A stretch of DNA of 15,231 nt from JANLQX01 sp043775075. Its GTDB lineage: Bacteria; Actinomycetota; Acidimicrobiia; Acidimicrobiales; JANYDT01. The notes under the pieces are model-generated. The model was not told the origin of the DNA. It did no database searches and saw only the letters and a list, made by a program, of their open reading frames with translations. The position numbers were made by a program, and so were the translations under genes. Below, piece after piece: positions 7,330 through 15,179 of this stretch; position 1 is the stretch's first letter, and the number at the start of each line of letters is the position of its first letter. The stretch spans positions 1 to 15,231 of the forward strand of contig JAYVSS010000096.1 of NCBI GenBank assembly GCA_043775075.1, read 5' to 3'.

Positions 7330-7515
7330 CGACTCCACGCCTGCAGCACACCTACTACTGGCCGATCGACGAACTCTCGACGATACTGCGCCTTCCGGCT
7401 TCATCGAAGTCGAACGCCAGCAGCGGCCCGACGTCGCAGGAATCCGGCGCACGCCTCCATCGCCGCGATCGCTTACTGACTCGCTCCTTTGGCGGGTCTC
7501 CGTCAAGGTTTACCG

Positions 7516-7677
7516 CTACTGGCCGAAAAGACCCACCAGAGCGAAGAACTCGCTGCCCAACGACAAGAAGGCGAGGGCCTCCGGATCGGACTTTTCGAGT
7601 TGTTGTTGATTCATCTGTGCGCGTAGGGCATTAGCCATCGCCCCATAAGCGACAGCGTCGTTATCGAGGCTGGGCAT
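7516..7677 (-). CDS. Small hypothetical protein (53 aa) downstream of the receiver gene
   Basis: A 53-residue frame on the minus strand, starting ATG (7677-7675) nine bases after AAGAGG and ending at a TAG. It reads MPSLDNDAVAYGAMANALRA, a polar stretch MNQQQLEKSDPEALAFLSLG, then SEFFALVGLFGQ. The composition looks like a small helical protein and is unlike a random frame; no family is recognised. It begins 65 bp after the stop of the CheY-like gene on the same strand, so co-transcription is plausible. The same frame is open back to 7764, but those residues overlap the receiver gene and are unlikely to be used. Confidence 0.45.
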   Translation of the reverse strand: MPSLDNDAVAYGAMANALRAQMNQQQLEKSDPEALAFLSLGSEFFALVGLFGQ

Positions 7678-7741
7678 CGGCGAAAACCTCTTCATCATGC
7701 GCGACGATGCGTGGGAGAACCGGCAACAAGCGCGAAGAGAA

Positions 7742-8137
7742 CTACGGCTTGAGGAGACGCTCAATCAGCGAAATGAGCTCGCTATTCGCGAACGGCTTGG
7801 CAACGAACGCGTCGAACAACCCCTCCGCCCCAGGTTCGGCCGACATCATGATGATCGGGAGAAACTCGAACTCCTCGATGGCCCGGATTTCCCGAACCAG
7901 TGCGTCGCCGTCCATCACCGGCATGTGCCGATCAACAACCATGACGGCGGGCGGTTCTTCGAGTGCGGAAAGGTCGAGAACTATGTCGAGACCCTCCTGT
8001 CCGTCCGCCGCTTCAAACGTGACGAAGCCGGCACGTCCAAGCGCTCGCGTAATCAGGCCGCGCACCAGTGAGTCATCATCGACCACAACGACGCGGACGG
8101 ATCCGTTCGTCTGCGGTGTGTCGGCTCCGGAGCTCAT
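7742..8137 (-). CDS. Stand-alone response regulator receiver (CheY-like) protein
   Basis: 131 residues from ATG 8137; TTG 8173 (143 residues) has a GAGGG at reasonable distance and is an alternative. A single receiver domain fills the protein. With the 143-residue numbering, the acidic pair is in VVVVDDDSLV (D32-D34), the phospho-acceptor D81 is in MVVDRHMPVMDGD, the switch Ser S111 is in IIMMSAEP, and the conserved lysine K126 is in VAKPF. No DNA-binding or enzymatic output domain follows, so it would act by protein contact, as CheY or Spo0F do, or feed a phosphorelay. No histidine kinase gene is in the window. A short stretch upstream resembles a kinase fragment. A possible 53-residue gene follows on the same strand. 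Confidence 0.88.
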   Translation of the reverse strand: MSSGADTPQTNGSVRVVVVDDDSLVRGLITRALGRAGFVTFEAADGQEGLDIVLDLSALEEPPAVMVVDRHMPVMDGDALVREIRAIEEFEFLPIIMMSAEPGAEGLFDAFVAKPFANSELISLIERLLKP

Positions 8138-8173
8138 GCATCTGATCTTCGGAACGTCGGTCCCCGAAGCCAA

Positions 8174-8638
8174 GGACTTCCCTCGGATTGGGCCGAATCT
8201 TGAGAATTAGCTGAGCAAGTGGTAGGCCGCCGCCGGGATGCTCGAAGCCCAACGATCCTTCCGACAAATCAAGGGCCGCGCCGGCTTAACCGCCGTCCTC
8301 AAAACCATACGCACACAGACCAACAGCCAGACCGTCACTCGCCACCCCTACGATCACCCATCGGCCTGCACAAACCGGGATCACCACCAATCTTCGCCTA
8401 CACGGGGACGGTCCCCAAAAGACACAGGACCTCACCGCTAATCGGGCTTGCGAGCAGGAAGCCGAAAAGCATTTCGAGTCAAGCACGGCGGATTCATGGC
8501 CAAAGTCGGCGAGGACCAGTATCGGTCAGTACCCAACACGATTTATTTCGCCTGCAAGGCAGCTGCGTCGTTGAATAGCGGTGTCCGCTCCACCGGCCAC
8601 CGAACGCACGGAACCAGACTCAATGGCATACTGACGCG
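8174..8638. other. 465-bp intergenic region with a possible kinase-like remnant and a short palindrome
   Basis: Neither strand shows a convincing gene. On the minus strand, in the frame ending near 8180, a stretch (about 8190-8276) reads LDLSEGSLGFEHPGGGLPLA then QLILKI, which resembles the G2 region of histidine-kinase ATPase domains. It has no ATG start, and a TAA closes the frame just upstream. At 8404-8416 lies GGGGAC-G-GTCCCC, listed separately. Promoters for the receiver gene (leftward) and the secreted-protein gene (rightward) must lie here, but no hexamer pair stands out. Confidence 0.4.
8404..8416. repeat. 13-bp GGGGAC-N-GTCCCC palindrome (REP-like core)
   Basis: Six bases on each side are perfectly complementary around one central G, followed by AAAA. 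Cores of this type occur in dispersed REP-like repeats of many bacteria. Only one full copy is seen in the window; a half-matching GGGGACGGTCC at about 9341 lies inside a gene. Confidence 0.3.
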
Positions 8639-9472
8639 ATGAGATCGATAGCGGTCGCGCTCGCAGTAGTTCTCGGCTGTTCGGTGAACTCGGCGGCGTT
8701 GGCGCACGACGATTCGTGCCACACAGGGCGGACATGCCCGGCAGACAACCACGAGTACGTGTGGAGTGCTATATCGTGCGCCTCCGCGACGGGGGATCGC
8801 AGGCCGGAAGACCAGACGCCTGTCGATTTCGGCGGTGTTCGCTACTGGTGCCACGCCGTCGTTGATCAAGGCATGGTGCCGCCGTCGAGCGGCCGGCCGG
8901 GACTGACCCTGCCAGGACCGACGACGACGATCCCGTCCGTCGTTCCCGCAACGCAACCCGCACTGAGTAGCGGTGGACCCGACACCGCTCGGATTGCCGC
9001 CTGCGGCGGTGATCGGATCACCGCGCTCGCCGTGTCGGTTCCGTTCGCCCCAGCAACGACGATTACGTCGTCGCGCTTCGCTTCGCTCGGACGACCTGCA
9101 TTGATCGCAGCCGGCACCGGCGGAGTAGCCAGGAGCTGGTACCGGATATCCGGATCTCTTCTTTCGATGACCGCTACACCGTCCGGCCTCGCTGTTGCTC
9201 TACGCTCCACCGACGGCCGCAGCATCGCTGCCCATATCCCAACCGCAACTTGTTGGGCAACCGGAACCAGCGGGCTTGGCGCCCGCGCTGCGCGTGCGCT
9301 CGCCAAAGTACGCAAGGCCTGCGGTGCACCGACTTTGAAGGGGACGGTCCTACTCGACGGAAAGGGCTCACTAACGGGCCTCGCCGTGTGGCGCGATTCG
9401 CCAACGGGTCGTTACGCCGAACTCGACGCCGTGGTGGCATTTTCGGCTTCGAAATGCACTCGCCGAGTCTGA
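8639..9472 (+). CDS. Secreted cysteine-rich protein of unknown function
   Basis: 277 residues, family not recognised. The N-terminus MRSIAVALAVVLGCSVNSAA then LAHDD is a Sec signal peptide with a likely cut after ALA (residue 22). A weaker possibility is lipoprotein processing at C14, whose preceding VLG is a poor lipobox. The mature chain has eight cysteines (27, 33, 47, 71, 122, 205, 228, 273), an even number suggesting four disulfides. Residues 23-80 form one unit (SCHTGRTCPADNHEYVW ... GGVRYWCHAV), a Thr/Pro-rich linker runs about 85-112, and residues 115-277 form a second unit ending in strand-like 'GTVLLDGKGSLTGLAVW' and 'LDAVVAF'. There is no Shine-Dalgarno before ATG 8639; CATACT ends six bases upstream, so the transcript may be leaderless. 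It stands alone, with a hairpin after the stop. Confidence 0.75.
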   Translation: MRSIAVALAVVLGCSVNSAALAHDDSCHTGRTCPADNHEYVWSAISCASATGDRRPEDQTPVDFGGVRYWCHAVVDQGMVPPSSGRPGLTLPGPTTTIPSVVPATQPALSSGGPDTARIAACGGDRITALAVSVPFAPATTITSSRFASLGRPALIAAGTGGVARSWYRISGSLLSMTATPSGLAVALRSTDGRSIAAHIPTATCWATGTSGLGARAARALAKVRKACGAPTLKGTVLLDGKGSLTGLAVWRDSPTGRYAELDAVVAFSASKCTRRV

Positions 9473-9494
9473 GACTCTCTACCAATGATCGCTT

Positions 9495-9515
9495 GGCAGA
9501 CATCATGTGTCTGTC
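9495..9515 (+). terminator. Hairpin after the secreted-protein gene
   Basis: CAGACA (9497-9502) and TGTCTG (9508-9513) pair around a five-base loop, and one G-T and one G-C pair extend the stem to 8 bp, starting 22 bp after the stop codon. There is no T-run, as is often the case in actinobacteria. A second 5-bp hairpin (GAGTC/GACTC, 9465-9477) has the stop codon itself as its loop. Confidence 0.45.
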
Positions 9516-10238
9516 AGTTCGGTCGCGCAAAATGACTGAGTTCCCGTTTCATACGTGTGCTTAGTTTACTGAGGGACTCGGTCGCCGCTGTGCATGGTGA
9601 GGGTCTCGAGGATAGCGAGGCACGCGGGCACGGTTCACGACCCGGGAGTTACACGCTTTGATCACGATCGCTGCAATCAGGATCACGGGGTGAATTTTGT
9701 GCGGCGGCCTGGGCTGCCACACGTTCATGTTCTCAATTTGTGGCGTCAGTGATCTTCGAAATCGTGTTTCTACTGATCTACGTCCCCTATATTTCTGGTA
9801 AATAAGCTTGAATATCGCAAGTTTTTTACCCTTTCCGTGCAACGAGATCACATTTGCATTCAGGCTTGAAGCCGACGGACATCTTTCGGGACACTCTCGC
9901 CGGCTCCCTCGTACGGTCTGCATCCGAGATAAGCAGCAAGTTTGACCCTGTCCTGGCCTGCAACCCTGACTGCACCAGCCACGTCAACATGCCGTTCGTC
10001 CCGACCAATCGGCGCCCTCAGCCCTGAACTGGGCAACGAGTGATTCAGCCCACTCCCGCATCACTCCCTCCGGCGGTGATGCCGCAGCTAACGCAACAGA
10101 ATTCTTCTGGGAAACCATAACCAACATCCCTCCGGGAACCGGCAACTCTCAGCGGACCCTCAGGACCAAGCCATTGAACACAATCATTCGGAGAGTTCCA
10201 TATCCATTGAACGTGTATGGCGTTCCTTTTCTTGCCTA
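9516..10238. other. Gene-poor region, partly AT-rich
   Basis: I see no supported gene. Base composition drops clearly between about 9755 and 9850, with runs such as TATATTTCTGGTAAATAAGC and GTTTTTTACC, unlike the surrounding coding DNA. Two unsupported open stretches follow on the plus strand: 9854-10027, a TTG-initiated 57-codon frame without a ribosome site, and a frame without any start codon ending at about 10242. The minus strand is also open over part of the first. This could be regulatory DNA, an RNA gene I cannot recognise, or decayed coding sequence. Confidence 0.5.
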
Positions 10239-10267
10239 TTGACTACTTAATGTGAGAAGCGTAACGT
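10239..10267 (+). promoter_or_regulatory. Sigma-70-type promoter of the large surface-protein gene
   Basis: TTGACT (10239-10244, five of six matches to TTGACA) is followed by exactly 17 bases and TAACGT (10262-10267, TAnnnT). Transcription would start near 10274, leaving a leader of about 50 bases before the ATG at 10324. This placement also argues against a gene start at the upstream in-frame GTG 10252, which lies inside the promoter. Confidence 0.6.
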
Positions 10268-10323
10268 TCTCGCCTACGACGGTCCTGGGGCATTGCCTGA
10301 GACCACAATATTGGGGGTTTCGC

Positions 10324-13300
10324 ATGCGTCAAACCTTTCTTCGGCGCGCCATTTGGTTGGCGCCAGTTACGGTCGCAGTACTTATCGCCTCGGTTTTGGT
10401 CACCGTTCAGGTGCGCAACAAGGGACAGGGGGAGGCGTCGAGCCAGGAAGAACGCGAACGCCAAAGAAACGAACCGGCTCGCGAGGAGCACGAAAAGAAA
10501 GAGCAGCGTGAGATCGACCAGCGACTCCATGCCGACGCCAGCGGCACCGTTCGTGCTGACCTGTACCGGAAGTCGTTGTCCGATTGGGAGAACATCCGGA
10601 TAAGTGCCAGTCGAACTGTGGGCACCGCCGGAAAACCCAAGAACTCGTCAGGTCCGGTGACCGCCGCCGCAGTCGGTGGGGGGGTCACGGGCGTCCAGTG
10701 GACCCAGATCGGACCGGCACCGCTGGTCATCGACGCCGAGCAGAACTACCAGGGTGCCGGTCCAGACGCCGGGCAGGTCGTCGACATCGCTATTGATCCG
10801 CGGAACTCGACGGACCGGGTCATGTATGCGGCGTTCAACGACGGCGGTATTTGGAAGACGGCCGACGGCGGCGACAGTTGGATTCCCACCACCGACTCCA
10901 TGCCATCGAACTCGATGGGTGCCGTCGCGTTGGACCCTGCCAACCCTTCGATCGTGTACGCCGGAACAGGCAACATCTTCAACAACGGATTCTTCAAGGG
11001 CGTGGGGATCTACCGCTCGGTCGACGCCGCGGCAACATGGTCGCTCGTTGCTGGGAGCACCACACTTGCCGCTGCAGATGGGTACAACGGGGTCGGCATC
11101 AACAAGATCGTCCTTCCCGCAGCCGACACCCTCTTGGTGGCCACGAACAGGGGACTGTTCCGCTCGACCGACGCCGGTGCGACGTTCACTCAGATCTCGG
11201 TCGGGGGCACAACCGGCAGATTCATCACCGATCTCGATCTTGACACGCAGACGCCGGCGACCAAGGTCTACGCATCTGTCTCAGGGAAGGGGATCTTCGT
11301 ATCGACCGACGGTGGCGCCACCTTCCCGCCGGCGAGCGACATCTTTGCAGCGACGCTCGCCACCTCGTACTCGTTCCTGTCGTTCGCTCAGAGCACCACG
11401 AATTCAGGCAACACGCTGTACGTCGACGCCGCCAGCACGGCTCCATGCACAACTCCTTGCGTGCCGCCGAAGAATTTCGGTGGCATGTGGAAGTCGACTA
11501 CCGGCGGCGTCAGCTGGACGAACATCACCGCTGCAGCCAACAATCTCACTCAGCTCGATGGGTGCCAGTGCGGCTACGACCAGACGATCGGTGTCGATCC
11601 CGTCGATGAGAACAAGGTGTTCATCGGCTTCCAGGAGCTCTGGTATTCCTCTGATGGCGGCGGGAGTTTCTCCAAGATCAGTGATGGCAAGATCCATTGG
11701 GATCATCACGCCCTTCTGTTCAGCCCGCCCCTACACCGGACGGCTGGTGACATGACCACGAGGCTTTGGCTCGGAACCGACGGCGGTATCCATTACACCG
11801 ATGACGCATCGAACTTCACCCAGCGCAACGGCAGCATTGCCACGAACCTCTTCCGGGCGTTGGCGATCGGCCACGGAGCAGGGAACACGTTCAGTGTCGG
11901 TGGAGCGCAGGACACCGGCACGATGCGACACAAGGCGGGCGACACGGGGACCCAATGGCACGAATCCGTCGATGCCGACGGCGGGCCGACTGCGGTCGAC
12001 TGGCAGAACGCGAACAACGCGTTCGGGATCTCCAACGGGCAGTTCATCCGGACCACGAACGGCGGCGACAGTTGGATCCGCCCCGGCTCGGGGGACATCA
12101 GCTGCATGCCAATGTCCGGAGCCCCGGCGGTCGACCCAACCAACGGCCAACACGTGTACGTGCCGACCAACGGAGGCCCTCCTCCGCCTGCTGCCTGTTC
12201 GCAGACCCTGGGGACGGGCATCTTCCGCAGCGTTGATGGCGGCGCCAGCTTCCCGGCTATCGGGTTCGCAGGAACACCAAAGGCTCCGAACGTGATCGCT
12301 ATGACCCCGACGGACTCGAACCTGGCATGGATCGGGCAGCCCAACGGACAGCTGGGGGTCAGCACCAACTTCCAAGCGGTGGCACCGACCGCACCGACCT
12401 TCGTCCTGAAGACGGTCACCGGCGCAACGGGTTCCCCGACAGGTCTTGCGATCGATCCGAACAACACGAGTCATGTGGTTGCGGTCTATGCCGGTTTCTC
12501 CAACACCAACCTGCCGACGCTCTCGAAGCACGTCTTCGAGACCACGAACGGCGGGAACTCGTGGGCCGATATCGGCGGTACGGCCGGCGATCCGACGCAG
12601 ATGGTGCCCGACATGCCTCTGTACTCGGTTGTTATCGACTCCCAGACCTCACCCGTATCGATCATTGTTTCCACCGACCTTGGCGTGCTGCGCACCCAGA
12701 ACAGCGGGTCAACATGGCAGCGTCTTGGGCTCGGTCTCCCCAACGTCAACGCGGCCTCTCTGCAAATCGACGACACGGTGATCCCATCTCTCCTGCGAGT
12801 TGCCACCTACGGACGGAGCGCCTTCGAATTGACGTCGGCCACCGGCCCACTCCTGGCGATCAACGGCAGCATGGCGTTCGGGAGCGTCGACGTTGGCAGC
12901 ACCGCAACCCGGACGGTCCAGCTATTCAATGTCGGCTCGACTGACCTTCACGTCAACGGCTTCTCACTGTCGGGCGGGAGCGCCGAGTTCTCGATCATCT
13001 CCGGTCCAGCGACACCGGTGACGATCCTGCCTGGCTCGCACATCGACTTCACCGTGCAGTTCGCTCCGGCGAGCGCAGGTGACAAAACCGCAACCTTCCA
13101 GATCTCGAGCGACGACCCGTTCCAGCCGAGCTTGACCCTGGCGGCCAGCGGTACGGGGGTAGCGGGCAAGCTCGCCCTGAGCGGCAGTCTCGATTTCGGC
13201 ACGGTGCCTCGTGGCACGAACGCGACACGCGACGTGATCGTGCAGAACGTTGGCGGCGGGACGCTGCGACTCAGCAGTGTGGCGATCGCCAGCGACGCGC

Positions 13301-14505
13301 TGTTCTCGATTGTCAGCGGTCCGCTTTCGTTCCCGGTGAACATTCCCTCGGGCGCACAGGTCACCTACACCGTGCGGTTCGCGCCGCCAAGCAACGCGAC
13401 TGCCGGTACCCACACCGCAACGTTCACGGTGGCGAGCAACGACCCACCGAACAAGACCCTTGCGGCCACGGCGAACGTCGGAGTCCCGACTTTCACGCTC
13501 AGCTCCACGGCTCTTTCCTACGGTGGAATTCCGGTCGATAACCGGACGACACCGTTCACGAAGCAGCTCTCGACGGATCTTACGAATCAGTCGTCATGTG
13601 CCCTCTGCGACCTCAAGGTCACGGGTCTCACGATCACCGGAGCGAACGCCAGCGACTTCACACTGGTCGGCCCCCCGACATTGCCGGCCACCGTCGCTGC
13701 CGGGAATCTGCTCAAGCTGACCGTCGAGTTCAACCCGAGCGGCGGCGGGGCCCGCGCTGCGGATCTGGCGATCACCACCGACGACCCGGCCAATCCGGTC
13801 CTGCACGTCACCCTCACCGGCACCGGTCTCAAACCGGTCATCACCCCGAACCCGACGCCCCTGATCTTCGACCCGACAGTCTTCGATCCGAACTGCGGGA
13901 TCAGCTGCGGACAGACGTTGCCCGAGGCCATCCGCAACACCGGTGACGCCGAGTTGATTCTCGATCTCCTCAGCGTGACCGCCGGGTCGCCGCCATTCAC
14001 CGCCGCCGCACCGTCGTCGCCTCCGACACGAGTCTCAGTCGGAGGGGCCGTCGACGAGGCTGTCACGTTCCGTCCCTCGGCGATCGCACGGAAGGTCACC
14101 GGTACTCTCCACATCGAGGATCAGCTTCCGCTCGACCCGGGGAACAATGTGTCCACCGACGTTCCACTGTGCGGCGAAGCCGTCGGTCGCGGCATCCGCG
14201 TCCTAGTGGTCGACGCCTCGGGCAACCCGGTGTCAACGGTGACGTCGCTGAAGCTCTCGGCAACAGGCGTATCAGCGCCACCGAACGTCAACCTGAGGAC
14301 CCTGCCGCTGATCTCGATAGACCCACCGATCAGCTGTCGGCCGATCAAGTACCAGTACGAGAACCAGGCTCTATCCACAACCGACCAGACCGCCCCGCGT
14401 GGTTCGTACTACACGCTCTCCGTTCAGGTCGGTAACAAGAAGGCCACACTCACGTTCGGTCTCAAGGTGAACGAGTTCAAGGTTCTCGTCGTCACCGTCG
14501 GCTAA
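10324..14505 (+). CDS. Membrane-anchored Asp-box (BNR/sortilin-like) beta-propeller protein with four choice-of-anchor-D domains
   Basis: 1393 residues from ATG 10324, six bases after GGGGG. Residues 8-28 form one hydrophobic segment after Arg residues and lack a cleavage site, so it is probably a signal anchor. A highly charged Glu/Arg/Lys stretch (about 35-65) follows. Residues about 120-835 carry at least ten Asp-box motifs (S/T-x-D/N-x-G-x-x-W/F): for example KTADGGDSW 178-186, RSTDAGATF 280-288, VSTDGGATF 326-334, KSTTGGVSW 390-398, YSSDGGGSF 441-449, RTTNGGDSW 576-584, RSVDGGASF 635-643, TTNGGNSW 740-747 and RTQNSGSTW 790-798. This is the VPS10/sortilin or xyloglucanase-type propeller. 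Four ASPM-SPD-2-Hydin Ig-like repeats follow (about 842-945, 948-1055, 1055-1170, 1175-1295), with 'F..V..G...TR.V...N.G' and 'V.F.P' hallmarks, then a ~98-residue C-terminal unit. No catalytic residues can be assigned, so glycan binding, adhesion or hydrolysis are all open. No LPxTG motif is seen. Confidence 0.85.
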   Translation: MRQTFLRRAIWLAPVTVAVLIASVLVTVQVRNKGQGEASSQEERERQRNEPAREEHEKKEQREIDQRLHADASGTVRADLYRKSLSDWENIRISASRTVGTAGKPKNSSGPVTAAAVGGGVTGVQWTQIGPAPLVIDAEQNYQGAGPDAGQVVDIAIDPRNSTDRVMYAAFNDGGIWKTADGGDSWIPTTDSMPSNSMGAVALDPANPSIVYAGTGNIFNNGFFKGVGIYRSVDAAATWSLVAGSTTLAAADGYNGVGINKIVLPAADTLLVATNRGLFRSTDAGATFTQISVGGTTGRFITDLDLDTQTPATKVYASVSGKGIFVSTDGGATFPPASDIFAATLATSYSFLSFAQSTTNSGNTLYVDAASTAPCTTPCVPPKNFGGMWKSTTGGVSWTNITAAANNLTQLDGCQCGYDQTIGVDPVDENKVFIGFQELWYSSDGGGSFSKISDGKIHWDHHALLFSPPLHRTAGDMTTRLWLGTDGGIHYTDDASNFTQRNGSIATNLFRALAIGHGAGNTFSVGGAQDTGTMRHKAGDTGTQWHESVDADGGPTAVDWQNANNAFGISNGQFIRTTNGGDSWIRPGSGDISCMPMSGAPAVDPTNGQHVYVPTNGGPPPPAACSQTLGTGIFRSVDGGASFPAIGFAGTPKAPNVIAMTPTDSNLAWIGQPNGQLGVSTNFQAVAPTAPTFVLKTVTGATGSPTGLAIDPNNTSHVVAVYAGFSNTNLPTLSKHVFETTNGGNSWADIGGTAGDPTQMVPDMPLYSVVIDSQTSPVSIIVSTDLGVLRTQNSGSTWQRLGLGLPNVNAASLQIDDTVIPSLLRVATYGRSAFELTSATGPLLAINGSMAFGSVDVGSTATRTVQLFNVGSTDLHVNGFSLSGGSAEFSIISGPATPVTILPGSHIDFTVQFAPASAGDKTATFQISSDDPFQPSLTLAASGTGVAGKLALSGSLDFGTVPRGTNATRDVIVQNVGGGTLRLSSVAIASDALFSIVSGPLSFPVNIPSGAQVTYTVRFAPPSNATAGTHTATFTVASNDPPNKTLAATANVGVPTFTLSSTALSYGGIPVDNRTTPFTKQLSTDLTNQSSCALCDLKVTGLTITGANASDFTLVGPPTLPATVAAGNLLKLTVEFNPSGGGARAADLAITTDDPANPVLHVTLTGTGLKPVITPNPTPLIFDPTVFDPNCGISCGQTLPEAIRNTGDAELILDLLSVTAGSPPFTAAAPSSPPTRVSVGGAVDEAVTFRPSAIARKVTGTLHIEDQLPLDPGNNVSTDVPLCGEAVGRGIRVLVVDASGNPVSTVTSLKLSATGVSAPPNVNLRTLPLISIDPPISCRPIKYQYENQALSTTDQTAPRGSYYTLSVQVGNKKATLTFGLKVNEFKVLVVTVG

Positions 14506-14508
14506 CTC

Positions 14509-14526
14509 TGCCCAGCTCGATGGGCA
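14509..14526 (+). terminator. Hairpin just after the surface-protein gene
   Basis: TGCCCA (14509-14514) and TGGGCA (14521-14526) form a perfect 6-bp stem with a six-base loop, starting three bases after the TAA. There is no T-tract, so the assignment rests on position and symmetry. Confidence 0.4.
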
Positions 14527-15179
14527 CCCTCGAGGAAGTCAACAGGACCATGCTGCAAGTGATGGAACCGGTTCCGCAGGTAGGTTCTTGATGCTATTTG
14601 AGAGTTTCGATGCCCCTCAGTCGACGGACGGTCCGTTCGGGACGCCCTCTCCGGGCTACGCGGCGACGTGCCAGCACATGTTCGCGAGGAGTCTTCCGAG
14701 CGTTCATCCTGCTCGGCGCATACGGCGGACTTCGACTCCCCCTCTTGTCCCCCAGACACAATTCCGCCGCGTCGCTGAGTCTCGCTGAATCCGTGTGGTT
14801 CTGTGTTCTAAGAGGGCATTAGGAGGCCAAGATAGTGTGTGCGCATAGCTTCTAGTGCGCACACTTTGAAGCGGTTGTCAGGCCCACGTCGAGCTTGCGG
14901 ATTTGGATGCGGCTACTCCACGCACCCTATGGCACTGGCTGCCCTCGGGTTGGTACTGATGTCGTGGCCACTCTCAGCCACTACTGCTTTGCTTGCGGTC
15001 TACTTTGGACAACTCTCAACCCCCGTGGGTGTCAGAACTGGGCCGGTTGATTGCGTCGAATTCACCAAGACTGTTCTTATCCCGGGTTCGGTCGGCTTCG
15101 CTGTCCATTGAAACTTGGGCGTCGTTGTCGTAACTAGTGCATCCTCGCGGGTTTAACTCGCGTGTAGTTGGATGGGTGG
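14527..15179. other. 650-bp region without a convincing gene; contains a 9-bp hairpin
   Basis: The region lacks the G/C-ending codon bias of its neighbours in every frame. A perfect 9-bp inverted repeat, GTGTGCGCA (14837-14845) and TGCGCACAC (14856-14864), has a 10-base loop. A frame from GTG 14839 to 15111 (90 codons) contains one hydrophobic stretch (MALAALGLVLMSWPLSATTA), and AGGAGG lies 12 bases upstream, but its start is inside the hairpin and codon use is not biased, so I do not call it. The right end may be the flank or terminal part of the insertion element that begins at the window edge. Confidence 0.4.
15146..15162. repeat. Small inverted repeat in front of the transposase-like frame
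   Basis: CGCGGGTT-T-AACTCGCG pairs over seven to eight positions with one G-T wobble, 17 bases before the ATG at 15180. It could be part of the terminal inverted repeat or a regulatory hairpin of the insertion element; the other end is not in view. Confidence 0.3.

Noticed and set aside
7307..7609. Plus-strand ATG frame overlapping the end of the PIN toxin gene (100 codons)
   Set aside because: Third-position composition is not biased, it overlaps the minus-strand small frame, and its translation shows no folded-protein character.
9620..9660. GGTTCACGACCC, which superficially looks like a tRNA T-arm
   Set aside because: The loop lacks the conserved purine/A58 pattern and no acceptor or anticodon stem can be folded around it.
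9561..9923. Minus-strand 120-codon frame in the gene-poor gap
   Set aside because: Crosses the AT-rich island, is rich in Arg/Ser/Pro, and lacks a ribosome site or recognisable motif.
9854..10027. TTG-initiated 57-codon plus-strand frame containing SSKFDPVLACNPDCTSHVNM
   Set aside because: Translation looks somewhat protein-like but there is no ribosome site, the opposite strand is also open, and the length is within chance.
11731..12531. Minus-strand 266-codon frame within the large surface-protein gene
   Set aside because: Shadow of the propeller coding region, which has regular Asp-box motifs in the plus frame.
14839..15111. GTG-initiated 90-codon frame with one hydrophobic segment
   Set aside because: Start lies inside a hairpin, AGGAGG is too far upstream, and codon use is not biased.
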